A DNA stretch of 64,000 nt from Clostridia bacterium (lineage in GTDB: Bacteria > Bacillota > Clostridia > Christensenellales > Aristaeellaceae): assembly GCA_017552535.1 (NCBI GenBank), contig JAFZPV010000052.1:23795-87794 (forward strand), given 5' to 3'. The stretch's first letter is position 1; every line of letters starts with the position of its first letter. Below the pieces are notes generated by a model. That model was not told the DNA's origin. It saw only the letters and a list, made by a program, of their open reading frames with translations, and searched no databases. Shown here one piece after another: positions 41,399-51,040 of this stretch. Position numbers and translations under genes: made by a program.

Positions 41399-42496
41399 TC
41401 ACATAATCAGGAATGCTGCGATGCGCAGCGCCGTCCCCTCGCTTTCTTCGGCGTGAACGGGGGAGAGGCGCAGCGTCAGGGTGTGCTCGCCGAAGGGCAG
41501 ATCCTTCGCCGCGCAGGCGGCGTTTGCCCGGTCAAAGCGCTTGCAGTAGCTGTCCCAGGAAGAAAGTGCGGTTTCAGGCCCGTCGTCCACTTTACACAGC
41601 GCGTCTCCGCTGTCTTTGGCCATCATCCAGTACAGGTCTATGCGCCTGCCCGTAAAGCGGAAGCGCAGGGTCCCGCCGGGCCTGGTGCATTCCAGATACC
41701 TGGGATAGCGCCCGCAGAGGGATTCTTCCTTCAGCGTCCAGCTGCCGTCTGCCTCCGCTTTGGAGCAGTCCTCCATGCGGGCGTCCAGGTGGTGGTTTTC
41801 AGGCGCCATCAGGGGGCCGGGGATATGTATCACGGGCGCAGCGGGCAATTTGGCTGTATCGAACCAGTTTTGCAGATGCTCCCGGACGATCCCGGCGTAC
41901 AGCGCGTAGCCCGCGTCGTTCGGGTGGCAGGTGTCGGTGGTATATCTCAGCCAGTCGGTTTCGTCCGCACGGGCAGACCCTTTCGCGAGCACCCGGTGCC
42001 GGAGCGCTTCGCCCATGTCGATCTGGGGCACGCCGTAGTATTCGCTCGCCGCCATGTGCGCGGCCTTGGCGCTCTGAACGCCGCCCTTCGCCATACGATC
42101 GGAAAGCGCTTTGGTCACGGTGTACACGGTCACGATGTCCGTCGCGGGGTCCGCTGCCCAGATCTTGCGAAAGCAGCCTTCCGTGTTGCGCAGCGCGGTT
42201 GAAAAATCCAGAGCAGAGTCGTTTACGGCGAACTCAAAAAACACCAGGTTTGGCTTTTCAGAGCACACGTCCCGGTCGCAGCGGTACACGCCCAGAGTGG
42301 AATCCGTGCCGCCGATCGCCGCCTGTACGTGCTTTACGCGGCAGGTAGGGAAGCGCTCCTTCAGCCACTCGGTGGTCAGCGCGGGCCAGCAGTTTTCATA
42401 GGATGAAGCTCCGGCGCCTTCCGTGATGGAGCCGCCGAAATACGCGACCGTCAGCCCAAGCCCGTTTTTCAGCCGGTACAGTGTGTTTTCAAGCAT
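41399..42496 (-). CDS. SGNH/GDSL-family hydrolase (putative carbohydrate esterase)
   Basis: The 365-residue protein has GGSITEG (Ser nucleophile block I), AAIGGTDSTLG (block II), FAVNDSALD (block III, Asn) and the terminal DTCHPND (Asp/His, block V), a full SGNH set. The C-terminal 130 residues form a beta-sandwich-like domain. It probably removes acetyl or other ester groups from pectic oligosaccharides, as do esterases found in such loci. No signal peptide is visible. It is the third gene of the minus-strand operon after the GH78-like and URO-D-family genes. The precise ester is unknown. Confidence 0.82.
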   Translation of the reverse strand: MLENTLYRLKNGLGLTVAYFGGSITEGAGASSYENCWPALTTEWLKERFPTCRVKHVQAAIGGTDSTLGVYRCDRDVCSEKPNLVFFEFAVNDSALDFSTALRNTEGCFRKIWAADPATDIVTVYTVTKALSDRMAKGGVQSAKAAHMAASEYYGVPQIDMGEALRHRVLAKGSARADETDWLRYTTDTCHPNDAGYALYAGIVREHLQNWFDTAKLPAAPVIHIPGPLMAPENHHLDARMEDCSKAEADGSWTLKEESLCGRYPRYLECTRPGGTLRFRFTGRRIDLYWMMAKDSGDALCKVDDGPETALSSWDSYCKRFDRANAACAAKDLPFGEHTLTLRLSPVHAEESEGTALRIAAFLIM

Positions 42497-42529
42497 GGTT
42501 TTGTCCTTTCCTATATTGAACGTATTTTG

Positions 42530-43603
42530 TTACTTCCATTTTTCTATCCGCTTCACCGCATATTCCGCCTCTTCCCGGATCGTAATGCCGCCGATGGAGG
42601 AAAACCACACGCCCTCGGGGCGCAGGGTTTCAAACACCAGGTCAAGCTCTTTTGCGTGGCACATCAGCTGTATGCCCTTGCCTGCCTGCTGGATGCGCTT
42701 ATAGACCCCGGACCAGCGGGAAAAGCCCTCGTTTCCGTAACCGCACACCCACTGCACGGCGTCCAGCTCCGGGATCTCCAGCAGGGAATCCAGGTGTTTC
42801 AGCGCGCCGGGCCCGTCCAGGTGATACAGCGAACGCTCCAAAAACGCGCACTCCGAGCGGATGCCGGGCAAAAAGAACTCGTCGAACATGCGCCTGGACA
42901 CCATGCAGGAAAAGTCGTTGGAGGGAAGGTAGAATGATCCATCGTGAATGATGCCGGTCCAGGTGGTGATGGGCATGCCCGCCTCGCGGAGCATACGGAA
43001 GAATACGCCGTAGGCCGCGAAGTATTCCGGCGTGGACCTTTCCAGCGCCTTTTTGACCCACTCCGGATTCTCCAGCAGATCCACCGCAAGGCTGGCGGGC
43101 TCCCGCAGGGCGGCCAGGTGGTCTCCGCCCGGATGGAAGTCCGTGAGGCCTACGATGAACCTGCCTTTGCCCCGGTCCAATAGCTTTTGCGTGAACTCGA
43201 CCATCTTCTGAAACAGAGGGTGCGTTACGTCCAGGCGGGTCTTTTCAAAATCCGTTTCCCAGTCCCGTATGGCCGGTTTCGTCCAGGCGGTATCCTGGCC
43301 GAACTCGTACCCGCAGCCGCACCAGGCGGAAAAGATCCCCGGCCCCAGGTTCGGCCAGGCGATGGGCAGCGAATCGTACAGATAATCCGTGCACGCCATC
43401 TGCCTGTCCATCTGCTCCACGCGTTCGTCTATGTCCAGCCAGCGGCTGGCCTGGTCAGGATATGCGCGGCGCGGCTGGGCCGGACGCGTGCCTGCTTTGG
43501 GCAAGGCGATGGAAACGGGCGGCCTGTCCACGATCTGGCGGTGCCAGAACGCTTCAAAACGCTCGCGGGTCTTTTCGTAATCCTGCTTATACAGAAATTC
43601 CAT
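42530..43603 (-). CDS. URO-D-superfamily protein in glycan locus
   Basis: The 357-residue protein shares the TIM-barrel layout of the URO-D superfamily, with the start KTRERFEAFWHRQIVDRPP, GLTDFHPGGDHLAAL and the C-terminal SSIGGITIREEAEYAVK. It is more distant from haem enzymes than the copy at 7285 and is not closely similar to it. It lies between an SGNH hydrolase and a GH78-like rhamnosidase with short gaps, in what is clearly one operon. No haem or methyl-transfer partner is visible. Its role in sugar metabolism is unknown; a barrel binding a sugar acid is one possibility. A GGAGAGAGGAT ribosome site precedes the ATG. Confidence 0.7.
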   Translation of the reverse strand: MEFLYKQDYEKTRERFEAFWHRQIVDRPPVSIALPKAGTRPAQPRRAYPDQASRWLDIDERVEQMDRQMACTDYLYDSLPIAWPNLGPGIFSAWCGCGYEFGQDTAWTKPAIRDWETDFEKTRLDVTHPLFQKMVEFTQKLLDRGKGRFIVGLTDFHPGGDHLAALREPASLAVDLLENPEWVKKALERSTPEYFAAYGVFFRMLREAGMPITTWTGIIHDGSFYLPSNDFSCMVSRRMFDEFFLPGIRSECAFLERSLYHLDGPGALKHLDSLLEIPELDAVQWVCGYGNEGFSRWSGVYKRIQQAGKGIQLMCHAKELDLVFETLRPEGVWFSSIGGITIREEAEYAVKRIEKWK

Positions 43604-43621
43604 ATCCTCTCTCCGCTTGCT

Positions 43622-45796
43622 TCACGTTTGTCCGCCGGTGCGCGCCGTTTTCCACACCTCTCCGTCCAGCAGCAGGGTGCATGCGGTGCCTTTCCGTATG
43701 AAGGTCACTTTCCGGCCCATGAGGGGCACTGTGAGCGTGATGTCTCCGGCCTTCAGGGGCAGCCTGGGCGTCCACTCACCGCCGGACAGCAGTTTGGGGG
43801 AGATGCCGCACAGGTCTTCCACCAGCACCGGCAGCGGGGCGCAAGCCCAGGGATGGCACAGGCTCGTGTTCCATTTCTGCTCCTTGCCCCAGGCCTCGAA
43901 CAGGGTCGTGGCGCCTTCGGACAGCATGTTCATCCACGAGTGTTCTCCGTCTGAAACAATCAGGTCGTACACCGCTTCGTGATACCCCGCCCCGGCCAGC
44001 GCCTTCAAAAGGAAGAAAGCCATATATACGCCGCAGCACATGCCGCGCCCGATCAGCCACCGGGCGATTCTGCGGGCATCTTCCTTTTCGGCGATGCCGA
44101 ATAAAAGCGGGAAGATATTGGAGTGCACCGCGCTGTGTTTGGAGGAGAGCGTATCGGTGAACAGGCCGGTCTTCCGGTTTAAAAACGCGCTTACGAATGC
44201 GTCTTTCAGCCTTTCAAACCGCGGTTCGGTTTGGATGTTCAGGATGCGGCACATTTCCTCGTGATGCTTTACCGCCCCGATATACAGGGCGTTGATCACG
44301 TTGTGGGCGCCGGCCTGAATGGGATTGTCCGGCGCAAAGTCGTAGCCGTCCCTGAGGTTTTTCGGCCAGTCCACCAGGTTCCAGGCTTCCGTAACGTCAG
44401 TCAGCAGCCCGTCGCTTCGCCCGTACCGCCGGTAGGTGGCGAGGATGCCGGATGCCGCCTTTTCGCACTCGGCCAGAAAAGCCTTGTCGCCCGTGTGGTG
44501 CCAGTACCTCAGCGCGATCATGGGGAACAACAGGGAATAGTCCGCGATCTCCTGCATGAGGGCGGAGGGGAACACGGCCATCAGCGCGGGCGCGATAAAG
44601 CCCGAGCGCATCCAGTCGCACAGCGCCTTTTTCAGTATGCGCGCATCTCCGCTCACATACAGATGTCCCAGCGAGGTAACGGCCAGGTCACCGGAATACT
44701 GCCCTTTTTCCCGGGTGGGGCAGTCGAGGAAGCTTTCCTGCACCGCGTAAAGCAGCGTGTGCCGGCACAAATCAAATACGTCCGAAAGCGCGCTGCTTTC
44801 GCACTTCATTTGGCAGAGGCTCTCGTCCGCCGGATAGCGCTGTACGCGCACATACAGCCCTTCCGCCTGCGCGCCGGGCTCCGGGACCACTTCGATGTAG
44901 CGGAAGCCCTTATAGTCGTAGGCTTCGTACTCGCGGGCCTGTCCGTCCGTGATGACGCGGTCCTCGTACAGACAGTTGGCGCGGGTCCCGAAGCGCACGT
45001 GCCCGCCTTCGTCCAGTTCCTCACCCAGCCGCACGGCTATCTCCTTCCCAGCGCTGCCGCCCGCCGTGAAACGCCATACGCCCGCGATCTCCCGGCCTGT
45101 ATCGTAAACGCGGCTGGTGCCGAAATCCTTTATCAGCACAGGCCTTAGGTCGCTGACCTTGAGCACCGGCGTGGGCTGGGGGACAAAGCAGTATCCGTGA
45201 TCTGCTTTCACGCAGGGCACCTGCCACCCGGAATCGTCAAAACGCGGTTCCCGCCAGCCCCAGGGCTCCTTTGCGGCGAAGAAGATCTCACCGAACTGCG
45301 TGTCGTAGCCGATCAGTTTTCCGGGAACGCGGCTTTCGGCCATATTCATGCGGAAGCTTTCGTCGCTCACCAGCACCGTACGACCGTCCAGTAGAAGCTC
45401 GCAGATAAAGCCCTGGCGCATGTCGCCGCTCACCCAGACGCGGTTGACGAGGCCCTGGTAGTACACATTGAGCGCGATCACGTTTTCGCCCCTGCGCAAA
45501 AAGCGGGTCACGTCTATATCGTTCACGTAATACGCCTGGGGATAACCCGGCGCGGGTCCCTGGGCGGCGTAGGCGCCGTTCACATACAGCTTGTAATAAT
45601 CGTCCGCCGTCAGGCGAAGCACGGCTTTTTTGAAATCCCCGTTCAGAACGAATGTCCTGCGCGCGTACATGAAGACGTGCTTCGGCCTGTCATCGGGCAG
45701 GGAGTGTTTGCCTTCGCTTTCGCGCCTGAAAACGTTTACGTAAGGCGCCGAGGCGAACTGCGGCGCGCAGAGCCAGCGAGCGGAGGTGCTGAACAA
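43622..45796 (-). CDS. GH78-like alpha-L-rhamnosidase
   Basis: The 724-residue protein has an N-terminal beta-sandwich (KAVLRLTADDYYKLYVNGAY), a linker domain and an (alpha/alpha)6 barrel with ESFLDCPTREKGQYSGDL, the signature block of GH78 alpha-L-rhamnosidases, and GVYMAFFLLKALAG later. It would remove terminal rhamnose from rhamnogalacturonan or glycosides. The start is placed at the TTG at 45796 because a perfect AAAAGGAGG lies eight bases upstream and the ATG at 45829 falls within the -10 box of the promoter at 45828. No signal peptide is seen. It leads a three-gene operon with the URO-D-family and SGNH genes. Confidence 0.82.
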   Translation of the reverse strand: MFSTSARWLCAPQFASAPYVNVFRRESEGKHSLPDDRPKHVFMYARRTFVLNGDFKKAVLRLTADDYYKLYVNGAYAAQGPAPGYPQAYYVNDIDVTRFLRRGENVIALNVYYQGLVNRVWVSGDMRQGFICELLLDGRTVLVSDESFRMNMAESRVPGKLIGYDTQFGEIFFAAKEPWGWREPRFDDSGWQVPCVKADHGYCFVPQPTPVLKVSDLRPVLIKDFGTSRVYDTGREIAGVWRFTAGGSAGKEIAVRLGEELDEGGHVRFGTRANCLYEDRVITDGQAREYEAYDYKGFRYIEVVPEPGAQAEGLYVRVQRYPADESLCQMKCESSALSDVFDLCRHTLLYAVQESFLDCPTREKGQYSGDLAVTSLGHLYVSGDARILKKALCDWMRSGFIAPALMAVFPSALMQEIADYSLLFPMIALRYWHHTGDKAFLAECEKAASGILATYRRYGRSDGLLTDVTEAWNLVDWPKNLRDGYDFAPDNPIQAGAHNVINALYIGAVKHHEEMCRILNIQTEPRFERLKDAFVSAFLNRKTGLFTDTLSSKHSAVHSNIFPLLFGIAEKEDARRIARWLIGRGMCCGVYMAFFLLKALAGAGYHEAVYDLIVSDGEHSWMNMLSEGATTLFEAWGKEQKWNTSLCHPWACAPLPVLVEDLCGISPKLLSGGEWTPRLPLKAGDITLTVPLMGRKVTFIRKGTACTLLLDGEVWKTARTGGQT

Positions 45797-45827
45797 GCGG
45801 ATCGCCTCCTTTTGATATTCTGTATCC

Positions 45828-45856
45828 ATTAAAGCGCACCCGGCACGATTTGTCAA
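45828..45856 (-). promoter_or_regulatory. Promoter of the GH78-URO-D-SGNH operon
   Basis: Minus-strand TTGACA (45851-45856) and TTTAAT (45828-45833) with 17-base spacing; it supports the TTG start at 45796. Confidence 0.6.
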
Positions 45857-45903
45857 CAGCAAATCCCTTTATTCCGCCGGCAGGATAAAAAAGCCCCGCG
45901 CGC

Positions 45904-45932
45904 TTGACACGCCGCGCCAAAATGGCTAAAAT
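45904..45932 (+). promoter_or_regulatory. Promoter of the first giant secreted protein
   Basis: TTGACA (45904-45909) and TAAAAT (45927-45932) with 17-base spacing, 69 bases before the ATG. Confidence 0.7.
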
Positions 45933-46001
45933 ATAATAGAAAAGTTATATTTTTTACACAGTGATCCCCGAACAGGATCGCGTTCAAAAAGGAGGGCCAA
46001 C

Positions 46002-49000
46002 ATGAAACGCTTGCTGTCGCTGATCCTCACGCTGGCGCTATTGCTCACAAGCGGTGCGCTGGCGAACCTGGATCCCACTACAGGCTCGACCGAGCACACC
46101 CATCAATGGGTGACGGACGACACTTACCCCGCCACCTGCACCACCGGCGGCGAAGTTTACGAGCACTGTTCCCTGTGCTGGACGCGCAGGCAGCGCTCCA
46201 CCCCGGCGCTGGGACACTCTTTCCCGCCGGACGGATGGAAGACCATCATCCCGCCCACCTGCACCGATGTGGGCCGTGAGATGAACACCTGCACCCGCAA
46301 CAACTGGCCGGACTATTTTCCCTGCGGCTACGAGTGGTGGCGGGATATTCCCGCCCTGGGCCACGACTGGAGCGACTGGTATGTGGTCAAGGAGGCCAAG
46401 CCGGGAGATCCCGGCATCGAGGAGCGCAAGTGCAACCGCTGCGGCATCACCGAGCAGCGCCCGTATACCGTGGAAGACACGGAGCCCAGTCCCTACAGCC
46501 TGCACCTGGACGTGGAGGTCATAAACGGCAAATCGGTTTATAAATCCGGCGACGTCGCCGAGTTCAAATGCACGGTGACCAACACCGGAACGCTTCCGAT
46601 CTACATCGACAATGTGATCAAGGGCGCGCCCAACGACATCGACAATGAAACGAAGGCCGATCCCTTCGGGTATGTGTTCGAACCCGGAGAATCCGATTCC
46701 GTCAACTTCCAGTACACCCTGACGGATGATGATGAAAGCGCAGGGCATGCGTTTCTGACCTTCCTTTCTTTCGGCCACGACCCGGATGCGTACGATCCCC
46801 CCAGCATCGCGAGCAACCAGGTCCCCATCGTTCTGAACCTGGACAGCTTCGGGGATTACGACGTGATCGTTGAAAAGAGAGAGGTCTCCGAACCTGCCAA
46901 CGGATACTGGTACGAGGAAGGCGAGACGATCGAATACGTCGTCACCGTGACCAACCGCTTCGATACCCCCCTGACGGATATAGGCGTAATGGATTATCCC
47001 CACAACCTGGCGGATGATCATTGTTACCTTCTAGGCGTCATACCCAGCCTTGGCGCATACGAGTCCTATACCTTCACCGGGATCACCTACACGGTCGACG
47101 CCATGGACTGCGCCACAGGCTACTTTATTAACACCGCGGAAGCCGGCGGCGTATACGTAAGCGCCAAGTCTCCCTGCGGAAACAGCCCGCTGGCTACCAT
47201 CGAAAAATCGGAGCAGAGCGCTCCGGACAACTATACGTATTATACCGAAGGCGAGGTCATTACCTACAGGATCACCGTCACCAACACCGGCACGCAGCCG
47301 ATATACGACGTGACGGTGTACGATGCCTATGTCGAAGAAGCCAAAGGCGATTACAGCGACGAGGTGGGAACCACTCCCGTCCTGCAGCCCGGCGAAAGGA
47401 TCGAATATACGGTGACCTACATCGTTACCGCAGCGGACTGTATGCTGGGCTACACTACGAACCAGGCTCAAGCCGAATTTGAAGTAGACTCTGTCCCAGG
47501 GGTCGGACAGCGCGAAGACGGGCAGCGGCATGCGCTGTATCTCGATTCCAACACCGTCAAGTCCCCCTGCGGCGGTTATGACGAAAACGCCGTGCATCTG
47601 GACGCTTCGATCGACGACTGGACCGGCAACGTCATCACGATCCTGTGCGAGCTCACCAACAACTCCGACGTGCCCGTGTGCCCGGAGTACGTGTGGTATC
47701 TGGCTCCCGCCAGCGCGGGCGACAGCATCAGCGAACCCTCCGGCGGCGTGTACATCCCCGTGGGCGATTCCTTCACCTACACCATGACCTATGTCATCGC
47801 TCCGGAGGACGAGGCGCTGGGCTATCCCATCGTGCTGGAATTCTTTGCCCGCTGCCGCCCGGAGGACCATCCCGAGAAGAGCGTATACTCCAATTCGGCC
47901 GAGGTGGAGCTGAGCATAGACATCGGCGACATGGAGCTGTGGATCGAGAAGAAGGAGACCTCCGTCCCCGCCAACGGCAGTTACTACGTGGAGGGCGAGA
48001 CCATCACCTACCTGGTGGAGGTCTGGAACTGCCAGGATTATCCGCTGTACGACATCGACGTCTACGATCTGCCGAATGACGACGAATCCGCGGCCCAGAA
48101 GCTGGACCATCTGGATACTCTGGGGGGCCACGGCAGCGTGAAATACAGCTTCGGCCATGAGGTGAACGCGGACGACGTCAGCAAAGGCGAGTATCTGAAC
48201 AACGCCAAGGCCAGCTGGTATTCCGCGGAAGCGGACATCCTGGAAGGCCCTGAGGCAAACGTGATCTGGGCCGAATGCGTGAAATCCCCCTGTGGAAAAA
48301 CAGAAGGCGAAGTGATCGTCCGCAAGGAGGTCCTCTCCACGCCCGCCAACGGCGAGTACTACGTGGAAGGCGAAACGGTGCGCTACCACGTGGTCGTCAC
48401 CAACTGCACCGAGGAGACGTTCCCGGGTCTGGGCCTGTCCGATGCCATCGGGCCTTTGTACGATTTCTATCCGGACCTTCCCGACTGGCCCATGTTTGCC
48501 CCTGGCGTCACCTGCTACACAGACTATTCCTACACCGTGACCCACGACGACGTGCTGATGGGCTTTATCGTCAACTGCGCCCGCATCACCTGCATGTCCT
48601 ACGACGGCAGCCTCTCCCAGTTCTGGTCCAACAGCGTGGAAGTGAAGACCGGCGCTCCCGAAGAGGAAACGGATAAAGTGATTCTCGAAAAGCGCGAGGT
48701 CTCCACGCCCGACAACGGCTATGCCTACGCGGTGGGCGAACAGGTGGTCTACGAGGTGACCGTCACCAACGCCTACCACACCGCGGTGGTCAAGGTGGAG
48801 GTGCGCGATCCGCTCCTGGGCGAAGGCGAGGAAAGCGTGATCGGCTATATCGAAACTCTCGCGATGGGAGAGACCTACAGCTACCTGTACGTTTACACCG
48901 TCACCGAGGAAGACGCCGCCGTGGGCTATGTGCTCAACCAGGCGTTCGTCTGGTGGACGGACGCCAGGACCCAGGATATGCACGTGGACGGCTCCAACAT

Positions 49001-51023
49001 CGTTACGGTGCCGGTCATGAAGAATCCGCCGCCTCAGCCGATGTACGACGTATACGTCAACAAGTACGTGGTCAATCCGCCCGCCAACGGCGCGTATTAC
49101 ATCGAAGGCGAGCTGATCACCTACGGCATCTATCTCGTGAACAACTCCACCGATCCCGTGGCGAACGTCATCTTCTTCGACAATCTGTACGATACCAACT
49201 GGGTCGGCGACAACAAGATCGGCGGCATCTACACCGTGGAGCCCGGCACCACCAGTCCCACCGTGTTCTTTGATTATCCCGTGCAGGCGGCTGACGTGGA
49301 CGCCGGCTATGTGTTCAACCAGGCCTGCTCCTTCTGGTCTCCTGTGAACGTGCCGGCAGACGAGGGCTTCTCAACCTGGTCCAACACCGTGACCGTGCCC
49401 ACCGGAAAACCTGATCCCGAACCCGACGAAGTGACCTTCCAGTTCTCCAAGAAGGTGGTCTCCACTTCCTTTGATCCCAGCTTCTACGCCGAGGGAGAGA
49501 CTATCGACTACCTGATCACTTTCGTCAACACTTCCGATTATCCCATGTACGTCGACCACACCTGGGACGACCTGTCCAACGACGACGCCTTCATCTGGAA
49601 CGGAGACCTGGGCAGCTGGTCCGTTGACCCACACTCTTCCCACACGATACCGTACTCCCATACGGTGACCAAGGAGGACGTGGAATCGGGCAAGGTGACC
49701 AATTTCGTTCAGCTGGATCTGTACGCCGCTGTAGACGAGCAGGAATGGCTGTACTTCACGCCCTGGGATTACGTAACTGTCGATACTGGCATACCTCCGA
49801 TCCCCCCGGAGCCCACTCCCAGGACGTACCCCATTGCCAAGAAATATGAGACCAGTACGCCCAACAACGGAAGCTACTATGTAGAAGGCGAAGACGTGGA
49901 GTACGACATCGTGGTACTCAACTACACGGGCCGCAAGTTTACCGACCTCACCGGCTATGACATCCTCCTGGACACGCCTGGTTTCGTCTGGGGCGCACTG
50001 CCGGATCTGGACACCGCGCCCGTCACGTTCCACGTGGTCTACAAGGTGGATTATACTGACGTTCTGCTCAAGAGCATACTGAACTTCGGCTGGATCACCA
50101 TGTACGACGAGGAGTACGGCGAGTACATCACCGTTTACACCGATGAGGTGGTCGTGCCCACGGACGGCACCGTACCGCCTGACCATCCCAAGGGCCGCAG
50201 CGTGTGCGACTACACTCTGACCGCCTCGGGCGAAGGCACGGACGAACTGATGAACGTGTACTGCTCTGAGCACGGCGCCGTGCACGCGGCCCAGGCGAAG
50301 CTCATGGAGGAAGCCGGAACGGACGAAGCGAAGAAGAACGCTTCCGCGATGGGCGTCACCCTGTGGCAGCGCGCGCTGGAGAGCCAGTACAAGCGGCTGA
50401 TCGAAGCGGCGCAGGACGAAAAGAAGCAGGCGCTCGAAAATGACAGAAGCGTATTCGGCGCTTATATCTCCGCCTACAAAGCCCGCCTCGAGGCCCAGGG
50501 CCTGGACGAAGAAAGCGTGAACGCGCTGGTGGCTGACGCCCTGTGCGACCGGGTGTGCGAGCTGTGTTACACCGCCGGCACCGCGCCTCAGGCCCGCAAG
50601 GACGTGAAGACGGACAAAACGCCCCTGATCCGGCGCCGGACCGCGGAGATATGCATCTTCGAACTGGATACTTCCGACGCTGCGAAGTTTACCAAGAGCT
50701 TGAACGTGTGCGACAGCCATCTGCCGATGATCAAGGCGATCGACCGCCTGTTTGCCGCGGCAGGCGGTGACGAGAGCGTGCTCTCCATCGCCTGGGACAA
50801 GGCAGCCGCCTACTGGACGGCCAGCATGGACGGCCATTACGAGACCCTGAAGCGGGAAGCGGAGGGCGAGCTCAAGTACGCGCTCACGCTGGAGCGTGCC
50901 GCGTATCTGGCGCTGGTAAAGGCGCGCACCGCGCTGTATCAGGCATTCTATCCCGACGGCGAATACGCAAAGGAACTTGCCGCCCGCATGATCGAGGAAA
51001 AGGCCCTGAGCCTGTGCCATTGA
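46002..51023 (+). CDS. Giant secreted repeat protein: Cys/His ribbon plus ten DUF11-like repeats
   Basis: The 1673-residue protein has a signal peptide (MKRLLSLILTLALLLTSGALA). Residues about 35-150 are a Cys/His module with CTTGGEVYEHCSLC, PTCTDVGREMNTCT, CGYEWWRDIPALGHDW and RKCNRCG. Ten repeats of about 120 residues follow (about 158-1390), most opening with the pattern K-E-V-S-x-P-A-N-G-x-Y-Y-x-E-G-E and a T-V-T-N strand, as in DUF11/CARDB-type adhesion modules. The C-terminus (about 1400-1673) has two long helical repeats, each with W...Y..L and a LE.-RA.Y stretch. No LPXTG or anchor is seen. It is probably a matrix or adhesion protein. A sister protein lies directly downstream. Confidence 0.82.
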   Translation: MKRLLSLILTLALLLTSGALANLDPTTGSTEHTHQWVTDDTYPATCTTGGEVYEHCSLCWTRRQRSTPALGHSFPPDGWKTIIPPTCTDVGREMNTCTRNNWPDYFPCGYEWWRDIPALGHDWSDWYVVKEAKPGDPGIEERKCNRCGITEQRPYTVEDTEPSPYSLHLDVEVINGKSVYKSGDVAEFKCTVTNTGTLPIYIDNVIKGAPNDIDNETKADPFGYVFEPGESDSVNFQYTLTDDDESAGHAFLTFLSFGHDPDAYDPPSIASNQVPIVLNLDSFGDYDVIVEKREVSEPANGYWYEEGETIEYVVTVTNRFDTPLTDIGVMDYPHNLADDHCYLLGVIPSLGAYESYTFTGITYTVDAMDCATGYFINTAEAGGVYVSAKSPCGNSPLATIEKSEQSAPDNYTYYTEGEVITYRITVTNTGTQPIYDVTVYDAYVEEAKGDYSDEVGTTPVLQPGERIEYTVTYIVTAADCMLGYTTNQAQAEFEVDSVPGVGQREDGQRHALYLDSNTVKSPCGGYDENAVHLDASIDDWTGNVITILCELTNNSDVPVCPEYVWYLAPASAGDSISEPSGGVYIPVGDSFTYTMTYVIAPEDEALGYPIVLEFFARCRPEDHPEKSVYSNSAEVELSIDIGDMELWIEKKETSVPANGSYYVEGETITYLVEVWNCQDYPLYDIDVYDLPNDDESAAQKLDHLDTLGGHGSVKYSFGHEVNADDVSKGEYLNNAKASWYSAEADILEGPEANVIWAECVKSPCGKTEGEVIVRKEVLSTPANGEYYVEGETVRYHVVVTNCTEETFPGLGLSDAIGPLYDFYPDLPDWPMFAPGVTCYTDYSYTVTHDDVLMGFIVNCARITCMSYDGSLSQFWSNSVEVKTGAPEEETDKVILEKREVSTPDNGYAYAVGEQVVYEVTVTNAYHTAVVKVEVRDPLLGEGEESVIGYIETLAMGETYSYLYVYTVTEEDAAVGYVLNQAFVWWTDARTQDMHVDGSNIVTVPVMKNPPPQPMYDVYVNKYVVNPPANGAYYIEGELITYGIYLVNNSTDPVANVIFFDNLYDTNWVGDNKIGGIYTVEPGTTSPTVFFDYPVQAADVDAGYVFNQACSFWSPVNVPADEGFSTWSNTVTVPTGKPDPEPDEVTFQFSKKVVSTSFDPSFYAEGETIDYLITFVNTSDYPMYVDHTWDDLSNDDAFIWNGDLGSWSVDPHSSHTIPYSHTVTKEDVESGKVTNFVQLDLYAAVDEQEWLYFTPWDYVTVDTGIPPIPPEPTPRTYPIAKKYETSTPNNGSYYVEGEDVEYDIVVLNYTGRKFTDLTGYDILLDTPGFVWGALPDLDTAPVTFHVVYKVDYTDVLLKSILNFGWITMYDEEYGEYITVYTDEVVVPTDGTVPPDHPKGRSVCDYTLTASGEGTDELMNVYCSEHGAVHAAQAKLMEEAGTDEAKKNASAMGVTLWQRALESQYKRLIEAAQDEKKQALENDRSVFGAYISAYKARLEAQGLDEESVNALVADALCDRVCELCYTAGTAPQARKDVKTDKTPLIRRRTAEICIFELDTSDAAKFTKSLNVCDSHLPMIKAIDRLFAAAGGDESVLSIAWDKAAAYWTASMDGHYETLKREAEGELKYALTLERAAYLALVKARTALYQAFYPDGEYAKELAARMIEEKALSLCH

Positions 51024-51040
51024 TCATTAACCGTCAATCC

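Noticed and set aside
47031-48983. Open frame of 650 codons on the minus strand
   Set aside because: It is antisense to the giant repeat protein; its apparent repeats are only the reflection of the real DUF11-like repeats.
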